Below are positions 1 through 11,310 of a stretch of 64,000 nucleotides of DNA, piece by piece (positions within the stretch are counted from its first letter, which is position 1; each line of letters begins with the position of its first letter). This DNA comes from Calonectria ilicicola (lineage: Eukaryota > Ascomycota > Sordariomycetes > Hypocreales > Nectriaceae): positions 6,510,001 through 6,574,000 of the forward strand of contig CP085826.1 in NCBI GenBank assembly GCA_020809705.1, written 5' to 3'. Below the pieces are notes generated by a model. That model was not told where the DNA came from. It worked only from the letters and a program-made list of their open reading frames with translations, and searched no databases. A program made the position numbers and the translations under genes.

Positions 1-42
1 GTCGGTTCCGTCCCCCAATTGTCCAGCGCGCGACCCGCCGTC

Positions 43-1897
43 ATGGCTTCATTTCTGATGCGATATCTCCCCTTTGCGCCGTCGACAACGCCCCTCCAGG
101 CCCTGACCTACCTGCTCGGCATTTCGCTCTTCTCCATTTCGTTCCTCGTATTTTTGAACAGCTCCGTCTCGTTTGTGATCACCGACCTCATCGGCCAGAA
201 AGAAGGTGTTGGTAATGTTGTCGGAACGTTGGGCTTCGCCGACGAGATCGTCGCGCTCATCGCCTGCCCAGCTTGGGGCCTGGTGTCGGACCGCCTCGGT
301 GTAAGATGGGTCGCCGTCATTGGGTATTCCATCATTGGCCTTGCGCTGGCGCTCTTCGTCCAGGCCAGAGCGATTTACCCGCAGCTGCTTTTGGCGCGGA
401 TCCTGTTTGCTGTGGGAGCTTCTGCCGCGTGAGTTCTGCCCAAAATTTGTAGATCCGAGATCGCTCGGACTTTAGGCTGACGACCAAATAATAGAGCCAC
501 CATGGTGACGGCCATCCTGCCTTCCCTCACCGATGATGGCTCCGCCGAAGATGATGAAATCCAAGCGAGAATTAAGACTATTCAGAATGCTCGTGCCAGC
601 GTGAGCTTTTCCGTCGAGTCCGAAGTGACCATCACCCCGGAACGATATACGCGATCCATTTCTACGGATCATGAATCTGAAGTTAGCAACTCTAGTGACG
701 TTGCCGGACGTCCCTCGAAGCTTGCAGGACTTGTCGGGCTCTTCACTGGATGCGGCGCCCTGGTAGCATTGGTCCTATTTCTGCCGCTCCCTGTCAAATT
801 TGGTGAGACTAAAGGTGTAACTCCCGCCGAGGCAGTCTCGTATAGCTTCTACGTCGTTGCCGCCGTCGCGTTTGCCGTTGCTCTGTTTGTTTCTTTTGGT
901 CTACGTAACCTACAAGGTGAGGAGGGCAAGGGATGGGGGCTTCTTTTTGGACGAGAGAAGAGTGAACTCGAGTCCGGCACAAGATTGAGCGCTGTGCCAC
1001 ACCAAAGGGTAAGACTTTGACTCCAAGGTTATTCGAGCTGCCATCACTAATACTAAATAGAAACTAATTCCATACCTCAGCCTCATGAAGGACTCCATTC
1101 TTCTTGGATGCGCTGACTCTAGAATTGGTCTCGGCTACCTTGGTGGATTCGTTGCCCGAGCCTCGAGTGTTGCCATTTCTCTCTTCATTCCTTTGTTTGT
1201 CAATACCTACTTTATTGATAATGGCTTCTGCAAAGGATCGCCAAACGACCCATCGCCTGAGCTCAAAGAAGAGTGCCGGGCTGCCTACGTGCTCTCTTCT
1301 ATTTTGACTGGCGTTGCACAGCTGATGGGTCTTATTTGTGCTCCCCTCTTTGGATATCTCGCCAGCCGACCTCGACGCATCAATTGGCCCATTGTGACGT
1401 CGACTGTATTCGGCATCATCGGCTACACCATGCTCCCTCAGCTGTCTAGCCCTGAGATCAAGAATGTCGATGGTCGTGGCGGAAACCCCATCATTTTTCT
1501 CTTTGTTTCTCTGATTGGTATTAGCCAAATTGGTGCTATTGTCTGCAGTCTCGGCACTCTCGGCCGAGGAGTCCTTGCAGTTGATATTCCGCAAACTGCT
1601 CGCCGTGAGCCCTCGTTGGATCCTGACGAGGATGAGTCCACCGATGAGAGGCGACCCCTGATTAGTGTGAACCCTGAATATGAGGCCGCCTCGCGTATCC
1701 GCCTCAAAGGTTCCATCGCGGGTGTCTACTCGCTGTGTGGTGGTGCGGCTATTCTGCTCCTGACCAAGCTGGGAGGTTATCTGTTTGATCACCTATCCCA
1801 AGGTGCACCCTTTTACATGATGGCCTTATTCAACGGTATCCTACTTGCGGCTAGTCTTGGTATGGATGCTTCGCAAGCCTTTTCCAGACAGTCATAA
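43..1897 (+). CDS. Major facilitator superfamily transporter
   Basis: Predicted multi-pass membrane transporter, substrate unknown. Exons are 43-428, 495-1008 and 1061-1897, giving 578 aa; both introns are canonical (GTGAGT..TAG and GTAAGA..TAG with ACTAATAC upstream of the acceptor) and keep the frame. The N-terminus has four hydrophobic segments (about residues 18-41, 58-80, 86-106, 112-130). An MFS motif-A-like loop GLVSDRLGVR lies at 79-88, between helices 2 and 3. A hydrophilic acidic/Ser-rich loop follows (about 140-200). Further hydrophobic segments run to the C-terminus, and an acidic loop precedes the last two. The ATG at 43 is the first in frame, but the frame stays open to the window edge, so the true start could lie outside. 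The family is inferred from the motif and topology. Confidence 0.82.
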
Positions 1898-2149
1898 GCC
1901 TTCTCTTCAACTAAGATACAGGCTTCATGAAGATATGATTTGATGTTTTTTCTTTACCCCCTTACTCGAAGTATCCTTTTAGGGACAGGATAATATTGCA
2001 TTTTGCTCTTGCTGCATAGTCACCAGGTTATTTTCCTTCCCCGTTGGTTGTCTGATTCACATTTGCTCGCGCATACCCCCTGAGCGTCATTGTTTTTGAA
2101 AAAACATTTGGTTCCGTCATCATAAAGACTGTACTCTTAAATTTACCAA
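1898..2149. other. Intergenic, 3' side of the transporter gene
   Basis: AT-leaning sequence with T-rich tracts that probably holds the transporter 3' UTR. No other feature seen. Confidence 0.4.
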
Positions 2150-2707
2150 TCAAAAATACATAGTTTCCTTAGTTTTTCCCTTTGTTTCCTTGCGTGCTTC
2201 CACCAATACACCAGCGTCTCCAGGCCCAATCCACCACTCCCATCTTGACCACTTCTCATAGGGTGGTGGTGTTACGACAAATATGGGCAAAGTCGGGTTC
2301 ATAGAATTGGACGCTGCGAATTCATTCTTTGTTTTATTTGTTTCACGCTTCAGCTCTACAAATGCGGTACCAAAACCACCAGCGGCACACCCTATGTTAA
2401 CAAGGCATTCCGCAATTGAATGCGAAGTTTTGACTTGGGCTGTTTCCGCTTCCTCACGCTTCTGCGATTTGCGCATGCGGCGCCTCACGATGCGTGAACA
2501 ACCACCAAGCTTACAACGACGCCGTGAGGGATGGCTGAGGAAGAAAATATCCGGACATCGGGGGCTCTTGGAATAGGGCACTTTGAAAAAACCGCTCTTG
2601 TCGAGAGCTGACAGCACGTGACGCATGGACGACGGCTTGATGGGACGAGGCGATGCCAGGACGGGGAGCTGGGCTAGGTGCTTTGTTCGGGATGTTGAAC
2701 GAGCCAT
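2150..2707 (-). CDS. Doubtful hypothetical protein, 185 aa
   Basis: Single open frame on the minus strand from an ATG at 2707. The product is basic (Arg/Lys/Ser-rich), with a run of Arg-rich peptide near residues 60-85 and a Trp-rich stretch (WSRWEWWIGPGD) near the C-terminus. I recognise no family, and no intron is needed. It sits alone between the MFS gene and STM1. In roughly 50% GC DNA an open frame of this size can arise by chance, and codon use is not clearly gene-like, so this is a candidate only. Confidence 0.22.
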   Translation of the reverse strand: MARSTSRTKHLAQLPVLASPRPIKPSSMRHVLSALDKSGFFKVPYSKSPRCPDIFFLSHPSRRRCKLGGCSRIVRRRMRKSQKREEAETAQVKTSHSIAECLVNIGCAAGGFGTAFVELKRETNKTKNEFAASNSMNPTLPIFVVTPPPYEKWSRWEWWIGPGDAGVLVEARKETKGKTKETMYF

Positions 2708-3732
2708 GCTCCTTCAGTGTAGCCTGGCCGGGAGAGCTGAAGAGACAGAGCCAGGGGTTGGCGGTTTACAATCAATTCAATTTCAGCGAGGCGGTGCATT
2801 GTTAAGTATGTTTTCTCCTGACTCTTGTTTCCCCGAACATGTTTTTCGACTGTAAAGAACAAATTGACTCAGCCCTTGAACATCAGAACTGGGCCGTTAT
2901 GTATGTACTCTTTGAGTAAAACGAGCGAGCTAAGCCCGATAGACCAAGAAGCATCTCCTTTGTTAACACAATCATTTCTTAGCACAATACAAGTACTACT
3001 GATTTCGTAATACCGTGATTGACTGGACCATATCGAGGCAGCCTTAGTGTCTTACATAAAACAAGAATAGCTCCTAGTTTCCTGCCCGGGGGGAAAGACA
3101 ACATATGAGCATGTCAAGTAAAATTTATCCACTAGTTCACCACTTTGTTGTTGAATGATGAGTTTAGAAGGAAGATTTGGTGAAACAAGTCCGCAAGCTG
3201 GCTCTACATAAGTATAACAAGCATCTGGATATGTTAGTTGAGTCCCCCGGACACTATTGCTTCTTTTTTTCTCCCTTTTCTTTCGCGAACAAATTAGAGC
3301 TTCAACTTAGTCACATATAGAAGCTTCTAGCATGCATGGAGGAGACATGGTAACGAGACAACATCACGAGTTTACATGTCCATTTAGTTTTTACTTTCTT
3401 GATTTCTCCTTTCTTTCTTCTCAATTGGGCGGGAAAATCCTGCCAGGGGAACCACAAAGGCAGACCATGATGCGCGCATTCCAGTTAACATTTGTTTTGT
3501 ACGAAAAACCTTTGAGAAGACCTAGAGGGAGACATGTGGGCAACTGAGCTAGTGAAATAGATCATGCACTGCACCGCCCAGCGGACAAGATCGACCGCAG
3601 AACCTATGGTCAACTTTTTTTCAACCCTTTCAAACAACGACGGATACAGTCCTCCGTGCCCCCCGCAGGGGTCCGTGGCGACAATGGTATGTGACCCATG
3701 CGCTAGAGATGGGTAGGGCGCTTCGAGAGCGC
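2708..3732. other. Intergenic, about 1 kb
   Basis: AT-rich sequence without a convincing ORF. The part next to 3733 should contain the 3' UTR of the minus-strand STM1 gene. Nothing else identified. Confidence 0.4.
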
Positions 3733-5457
3733 TTATTTGCCGCCGAGGCTGGGGAAAGCGGACTGGTCGGCAGTGTTGATGGCAGCGGAGTTATCACGGC
3801 CACCGCGAGCACCACCAGCAGGGCCACCGCGAGAGCCACGGCCTCGCTCGCCGCCACGGCCACCACGACCGCCACGGCCTCCGCGACCGCCTCGGCTGGT
3901 GCGCTCAGGCTCGACAAAGCGGGGGTCGAAGTCGACGGTCTGCTTGACCTTGCGCTCACGCTCACGCTTGGTCTTGCCGCCAGTGGGAGCGAAGTAGTCC
4001 ACCTCCTCCTTCTCGAGGGCGACAGCGTTGGCCCACTTCTTGTCGACCTTGCTGCCCTCGTTAGCCTCACGAATGTTGAGGCCCTCGCTGATGGCGGCCT
4101 TCTTCTCGGCCTGCTGGACGAGGTACTCCGAGTAGGAGACGTGCTTCTCCTCGGGCTCGGCGGGCTCTTCGGGGGCCTCCTCAGCGGCGGCATCCTTCTG
4201 CTCGCTCTGAGCAATGGCCTCAGCGGCCTGCTCGTCCTTCAGCTCGGCGTTGCCCTCGTTGGCACCCCAGGACTTGTCAGTCTGCTTCTCGGAGCCACTA
4301 CACATATCAATGCATTAGAATCTTCAACTAATTCAATCAGGAGTAGAATGATGGTTCATACCCGTGGGCACCGGAGCGAGTGGTGTGTCGGTCATCGCGA
4401 TCACGGGGGTTGCGGGAGCCACGGCCTGGTCACTGTTAACACCATTCTCGGAGTATCCTACCAACTTCGGGATATCGAAGAGGGAGGAAAGAGTCAGCAC
4501 TTACCACCGCGGACACGGGCACCGTAGCCGCCACGGCGGTCGCCGCGGGGAGCCTCCTCAGTGGAGCGGCCGTGGTTGCGGTCGCTGCCAGCACCACGGT
4601 CTCGGAAGGCTGCATGGATCTCGTCAGCAGTGGATTCTGTGTACAACAAGCCTGCGCAAAGGACAAGCCTGTGGGGGCAGCCGGAGATGAAACTTACCAC
4701 CCTCGCTGCCACCGGGGCCACGGCGGTTGTTACCAGCGCCGGCGGGCCTTACGGGAGCTTGGGGCTCGACATTGCGCTTGGTGGTGCGGGTGGTAGCCTT
4801 GTCGACGGTCTTAACGGGGACGACAGGCTTCTCCTCGCCATCGACGTCGTTGCCTGGATGGGAGCAGGTATGTTAGTATTGAACAATTGAAGCGCTTGCT
4901 AAGCACGAAGGATTCGATTCGGCAATATGTGCGGGTTCGCCGGCCATAGGCTGGATCCGAGAAGGGAGGCGGGGTTTGGATTCATCGTACCGAAAACGTC
5001 AAAAGGGTTCTATTAATTGCGAGTTAGCATTGCGTCTGTGAGGAAAATGCTCGAGGCGCTGTCTCGACAATATGCTGCGGCTGGGGAAATAGGGCTCTTG
5101 GATTTTGCGTCGTCTTTGTGGGCAAGGGCGCAAAGTAGGGTCTGAGTCGCAGTGGGTGCCAAAAACGTCCGAGGGCGGACAAGGTCGAGTCGTGCAGCGA
5201 GCATCGCGGTATGTCGAGACAAAGAACGAGAACAGAGCCCTTGTGGTGTTTTGTTGATTGGTTCTCCAGGGATTGAGCAAGACTCGACCGAAGCTGGGAA
5301 AACGGCCCTCGGACGTATTGGCGACGGCGACTCTGCAGGACAACGGAGTCCAGGCAAGGTGACGGGACAGGAGCGTGAAAGCGAAGGGTCGCGCGGCGAC
5401 GCAACATCATGACACAACAGATAGAACAAACAAACGTACCTTGTGAGCGACCGACAT
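3733..5457 (-). CDS. STM1: Stm1-family ribosome- and mRNA-binding protein (HABP4/PAI-RBP1 type)
   Basis: Six exons in transcription order: 5457-5440, 5009-4991, 4853-4698, 4636-4505, 4425-4362 and 4297-3733, totalling 954 nt (317 aa). The N-terminus MSVAHK-NPFDVFG-NDVDGEE matches the conserved Stm1 start and is built from 18-nt and 19-nt exons. The middle is basic and polar (DEIHAAFRDRGAGSDRN region). The C-terminal half has the acidic to KKWANAVALEKEEVDYFAP stretch typical of the Hyaluronan/mRNA-binding domain. It is followed by an RGG array (about residues 275-305) and a terminal PSLGGK. Known family role: the protein sits in the ribosomal mRNA channel, preserves dormant 80S ribosomes and links to TOR signalling. 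The first intron is long (430 nt). Exon 4 has a second in-frame acceptor 15 nt upstream, at 4651. A 278-aa frame on the other strand is a shadow of the GC-rich RGG codons. Confidence 0.9.
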
Positions 5458-8400
5458 CTTGTCACCTTGGCTTATCGCCTACCGTGGGAGGGCGTAGATA
5501 CTTGAAGGGCGACACTGAGTCGGAGCAAACTTGTGGCGGAGAGAGATGAGGGTTACGCTCGCATGACCCGGTGGGAGCTTTGCCTTTGTGTGTGTGGTGC
5601 TGGGTGGTTTTTTTTTTTTCTTAACCCAGGTAAGTGCAAGGCGATGGGGAAGCCAGAGCAAGGCCTGTAGCGGGCACACTGGGCTTGGCTTTGGGCTTTT
5701 AGGCACAGAAAACAGCGTCTCTCGGTATTCTCAGACACGCCCACGCACACAATCACACAGAATAACACCTTCGCACAGTGTTTTTTTCCCACCTGAGGGC
5801 GGGGTCTCAGGGCACAAGCTCCGGCAGAGCTTGCCCAGCTAACCACCGGCAGCCAATACAGTAAGAGCACGGAGTACCTGCGGCCCTGTGCTTTGCGCCC
5901 TCTGGCGGGGGATGGCCGTCTCGCTTAGGCGCAATTTAGAGGAATATTTTTTTTGTGGTGACCTTAGGGCTAATGCTGCGTTGCTAGCTGAGCTCGAGTG
6001 GGTTCGGGAGGCGGAGGTACCTGGCCCCGGTTGGGCAGCTATTAGATTCCAGCCCGCAGCCAGCCCATCATATCCAAGACATGATTCCGGCGTCATGGCG
6101 CTGCATTAAGTCAAACAAAGCACGTCAGCGCAGAATACTCTTTTTTTTTTTTTTCTAACCCACATATAGAAATGCGAGGAGAACCTTTTTCTGAGGATTT
6201 CTCCTTCAGCTGCCGTGTCCTAATATGCTCCGGAATCACTCAATCCTAAAGAGGGGAAATAAGGGTTCGATCCAGACAGTGCATCCAACCTCGTGTCTCG
6301 CACAGTCACCCCTACCGTGCAACTTTACCCCGCTCCCAAAAGGGCAACCAAGAAAAAAATTGGCCCAATTTTCTTGTACAAAGCACAGTCCACCCTTGGC
6401 CTCCGGCTCCGGTCCGAGTCCCCTCCTTCCCATCCACCACCATCTGAATGCTCCTCCGATTCGTAGTCCTCTACACACGTGCCGTGGAAGTTGCCGATGG
6501 GTCATGACAGACCCAAAGGACCAACGGTCAGCTAATTGTCCAACCTCCACAAACACCTCCATGGGCTTTTTTCTCTTTGCTCATCCTCCAGTTAGCGCTG
6601 AATAGTCTCACACAAGGATATCGTATCGAAACCATGGGCATCAACTCGCCCGGCGATTCTCCAAGTGAGACTCGAAATGAAACAATGCATCGGTTCCATT
6701 CTCTTATAACTCGACGTCTTCACCGATGCTTAGCCGGATTAATTGCCGAGCTAACACACGTGAGGGTTCTATTAATCATCAGCTTTCATCATCTTGTGAT
6801 GTCATCATCATCCCGAACTGACGTTGTTCCCATGCACCCATACCAACATTGACTTGGTGTCTCCATTAAATGAGATGAAATTTTCCATTGATCCCCTTTT
6901 TAGTGGATATGTATGTCTATTGAAACCATCGCGTGTGTGAGAGTGCTCAAAAGGATCTCTGAGACGTTGTGCGTTGCAGGCTTCTGGCTAAAACGCTCTG
7001 AACACAATTCAATTCTAGTCAAACTTTTGGTGTTTAAGGATTCAGATCATACTCAGAGTCCCAATACCGTTAAAAATTTTTTTAAAAAAAGCCATCCGCA
7101 TCTGATTTCGTGGGAATTGATCGCAACGGACCCGACGCCTGCGAATAAATCCGTCGCGGTTTGACTTCAACACCAACGTGGTCCGTCCCCTCTCTATCCA
7201 GCTTGCCATTTAAAGCAAAAATCACGTATTTGTAAACACTTGTTTTTCAAGTGTCAAACTATTTCGTGACACGCGCCACTAATGTGTGCTCAGCATGCTG
7301 CCATGAATCAGGGCCTAATATAAATTACGAACCAGCCCCAAAAGACGAGGATGAAACGAGAAACCGTTAAGGGCATCAACATATCAACTCAATTCGCTAC
7401 CTTGAAAGGTGTTTTGAAATCTGTCTACTCATTCGATCTATCACTTTGCCTCAAAATGAAGAGTTTCGTAAGCCTGATTACGAGAGTTTCATCCCAGTAA
7501 ACGCACACTACAGGCAATCGTGACTTGCATGTTTAGTATGAGGAGATCATTCTCCTTAGCTCCCCACATATTTCTCATCAACTCACTTTCGACCATTACT
7601 TCTTAGTTGGTTCTGTATAGCTCCTATTTGTTCCAGTGTCGCACCCAGAGCTTCATCTATCCCCATTTCAATACTATACTCTACACAAAGGGAAGTTTAT
7701 AATGCTTCCCTCCATGCCGAGATAACGGGCTCTCGGAGAGGTTACTTTGTAGACACGGCCTCAGAGAAGGCGTCTTTATTAGGTTCGTATTTTAGGAAGC
7801 CAGTGTTTGAGGGAGTGTCTCCAGCAAGTATATCCTCTGTAAGAGTCCCTATCGTGGAAACGCGTCTCCTGGGGAGAGAAGCTAGGACCTGTGCTTCTTA
7901 TCCTTTTGTCTCCAGATAGCTCATGGATTCGGATATCTTGATGCATATGCATAAACCCACCTGACAAGAAACCATGACAAGCCCAGTACTAAAAGCAGCG
8001 ATCAAACCTTACATTCTCGTTTACTCGGACTCTTCTGGCATTCGCGTGGTACGGAGGATGGAGAGGCTGGGTGAGCCAATCTATCAACTACTTGGGTGAT
8101 CCTTAAGCAAGTTGAAAGTAAAATAAGAGGGTATGGTGTGAATGAGGCTTAATGTAGGTATCACTTTCACAAAAAAAAACGAGGGTTTTCTGAAAGATAC
8201 TAGGCGGTGGCAGATTGATCAAAGGTTGAATGTCATGAAATACCATTGATAAGAAGAATACACCATTCAGATAATGATTTGTTTCAAGGAAAGGGTGGGA
8301 CTTTTGGCTCATCAAGGCTTGTTTCAATTCCATGGGCAAGAATGAAGAGGAATCCACTTGCAAACCGTTGTTTGACGAGATAAGTCAACTGCAACCAGTA

Positions 8401-8849
8401 AAATCCTGTCACATTCGAGATTCTTTTTGGCAAATCTAACAGCCAAGTAATTTTCTCTAAACGCCATTAATCCGCCCCTTTCCTGAAATCCTAAACCAGT
8501 GTTCCCAAGAACAACAAACAATTAACCCTTAAAACCTTTCATCCGTATTCCTCGCGATGCAAATGCAGACCTTTCCAGCCAGGAAAAAAAGCAATCTCAA
8601 AACTCCAGCTGAATAAAGCCATCGTTCGTCATTCTCATACACATCCATATCAACCATGTCACGTCCTGGCCTATAATAAATGCTAGGAAGCGAAGGAAAA
8701 AACAGCGGCCATCGCAGCATTTGGACAGAGACCAGGACTCGATTCACACAATGTTGATGGGTGAGGGAGTATCATATTATACAATCGTTGAAGCAAATGA
8801 AGCCATCCGGTATCACCCTTCTGGCCTTAATGCATCTCTTGAGTGTGAC
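5458..8849. other. Intergenic, about 3.4 kb
   Basis: The left end is the STM1 promoter and leader (minus strand). The remainder is AT-rich with T homopolymers near 5610 and 6141. ORFs here are short, overlapping on both strands, and show no recognisable protein. The right end should hold the 3' UTR of the gene ending at 8850. No tRNA, repeat array or mobile element seen. Confidence 0.45.
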
Positions 8850-11310
8850 CTAGCCCCGATTTTTGGGGCGCGCCAGCATGTTGAGACGACTCATGCTGAT
8901 AATGCCACGTTTCTTCGTTGGACTGACTGACCCAGGTACTCCAGAAACTGATCGGCCAGTCTGTATCTTTTTAGCGTTGCTCTGGGGAGTAGCGCCCACA
9001 AGCCGGGGAGCCAGGAGTGCATCACCCTCAGGTACATGCTGGCTCTTTCGCTTCTTCGTCGCCCGTTCAGCCTCTTGTTCTTCGGCCTCCTCCTCATCCC
9101 AACTCGCACGATGGCGCCTCTTGTTCGACATGCCATGTGGTGCACCAAACAACATCTTAGTCATCGAGGGCGCTTTGTTCTCTTTGTTGGAATGAATACT
9201 AGGGGATGCGGGATTCGGAAAGCTGCCGGGCATTTCAGCCGCAGGCTTAATAGACTTTCGAACTTGCCGAATGCTAGATTGGCCCGGCGAACCACCGAAT
9301 CCAGTCTCAGATGCTCCGCCAAATTCAATAGTGCGATCACTTCTGAATGTAAACGTCCCAGGAACCTCCGCCGGTTTCGGCTCATCCTGCTTAGCAGGAG
9401 GCTCTGGGAGTGGTCGGAAACCAGAGAGATCAGGATAGACCACATCACCTGACTGAGATTTGGCAAGAATGGCATCGAGGGTCGGGTACTGATCTTCCTC
9501 TTCCTCCAAGGCATGCATAGGCTTTGGCTTGAGACTGGTCTTCAGAGGCGAAGGAGACCCTTCCTCAACAGAAATACGAGTGACTTCAGGGGTAAATGCC
9601 ACATGCTTTGTAACCTTGCGTCGGGGTGTAGTCAACGGAACGGAAGCTAGGGTCCTCTCAATTTGAGGGGGAGCAGGCGTTTGCGAAGTGGAGGGTTGGG
9701 GGATGGCTGTCTGAACATTGCCGGACACCGTTCGGTGGCCTCGAAGGATGGATTTGACTTTCTCAAAGCGACCTGGGCTGATAACACGGGCACGAGGGGT
9801 TGCAGTTCCAGGGTTGGCGGCAGAGTTGAGAGCATGCTGACTAGCAACCTTCTTGAGGGTCTTTCCAAAGTCCGCAGGTCCAGGGGCAGGGTTAGCGGCA
9901 GAGTTGAGAGCATGCTGACTGGCAACCTTCTTGAGAGTCTTTCCAAAGTCCGCAGGTCCAGGCCCAGGCTTAGCAGGAGATTGCAAGTTTTGCTGGCTGG
10001 TAACCTTTTTAAGCGTTTTGCCAAAGTCCGAAATCGAGGGCTTCTTGGTGAGAGAGATTGCCGGCTTGTCTTGAGGAGCAGTATGGGCCAGAGAAGCCTT
10101 TGTGGGACTGATAAGTCTTGCGAGACCGGAAGGAGCTGCTCGACCTGAACCAGTGCCACTAGACTTAGGGCGAGGAATCGAGGTGCCATCACGCGAATCT
10201 GGACGAGCTGTGGAAGCATCATCTTCTGGGCGTTGCTTGAATCGTTTGGAGACAGCACGTGGTTGTTCTCGAGTTTCTGGTTGCTCAACACTGGCAAAAA
10301 TCCGGGGCTTCATCAGAGAAGAAGGTGCAGCCCCTTTCTTGGGAGAAGGGGACTGCTGGATTTCATCAAGGTTAGCAATTTCCGATTTGCGTTTTAGGCT
10401 CGGTTTGAGTCGCGGCGTGCTAGGTGTAGCTGGCTGAAGGTCAGGTTTCGAAGCGGAGCGATGAAGTCCTGGCTGAGTCTGAGACGTAGGAGTGACATCC
10501 AAATTAGCCTTAGAGGGAGAGCGTTTGAGACCAGACTTAGTTTGGGAAGTCGGAGTAGTCTCAAGGTTCGCCTTGGAAGGTGTCCTCTTCAGGGACACTA
10601 CAGGTGTGAATCGACCATTCTGGGCTCTCCAAGCTGACGCGTGGTTTTCGATCGAATCCATTTTCTTGAACTCGGCCATATGAGCAGCACTGAATCGGCT
10701 AGTTTTACCTTTAGGCTTTGCAATCTTACGATCTAGGCCATCGGCGCCAGCACCATCAGCCTCACGTTGCGCGACCAAATCAGCCTTAATCCTCGCAGCT
10801 TGCTCTCGCAGTTCCTCCATCAAGCGCTGCGCATCGCCGCTCAAATGACCATCGGGGTCATCTTCAGAAACTCGAAATGTGAACGACGCGGATGGCACAC
10901 CGACCTTGGACGGAGTACCAGGCAACCCAATGCGACTACCGTCCTTGTTGACAGGCTTGATGTCGGAAAATCCCAATCTCAGGGCCGACGAAGGCTGTCC
11001 CATGGTTTGATGCGCCTTGCTGGGATGCATCTCATCGTGAGGAGGCTTCATCGCGGAGGAGGCTGGGGTTGAAGGCGCGGGTGGAGGCGACGAGGGCGCG
11101 ACATCACGACGCTTCTGTGGAAGCTGCTCGGGGACTTCCTCAGGAACATCAACGTATTCGGAAACCGAAGAAAGATTAGGCGCAGTCGCCTTGCTCTAAT
11201 TAACCTAATCAGATCGTTTCTCAAAGGATTTGTTGTTTTCGGTCCTTGCTCACCTTTACAGAGGAGGCGCCGGCCAGGCGAGCCGAGCGACGACGCGGGG
11301 TGGCAGACAT
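8850..11310 (-). CDS. Large disordered basic protein with tandem repeats and a KEN box
   Basis: Two exons, 11310-11254 and 11195-8850, joined in frame by a GTGAGC..TTAG intron, giving 800 aa. I do not recognise a catalytic fold. The N-terminus MSATPRRRSARLAG is Arg-rich. The body is Pro/Ser/Lys-rich with many SP/TP sites and several RTPSKANLE / RSPSKANLD-like repeats (about residues 155-210). Three 26-aa repeats starting DFGKTLKKVASQ lie at about 409-486. A KVTKHVAFTPEVTR segment and basic NLS-like clusters (SNKRRHR, ATKKRK) follow. SNKENKAP supplies a KEN box near residue 690. These features suggest a cell-cycle-regulated nuclear or chromosome/spindle-associated protein, but that is inference. 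The short first exon is supported by the in-frame join and by the basic N-terminus it supplies. Confidence 0.8.
9795..10028 (-). repeat. Three 78-nt in-frame tandem repeats
   Basis: Within the 800-aa gene, units begin (minus strand) at 10028, 9950 and 9872, exactly 78 nt (26 codons) apart. Each starts DFGKTLKKV. Units 2 and 3 are nearly identical in DNA and protein, while unit 1 has diverged (TSQQNLQSPAKP versus ASQHALNSAANP), which points to a recent duplication of one unit. Confidence 0.9.

Noticed and set aside
3691..4527. 278-codon plus-strand frame over STM1
   Set aside because: Ala/Thr/Leu-rich shadow of the minus-strand RGG and acidic codons; STM1 on the other strand has clear homology and splice sites.
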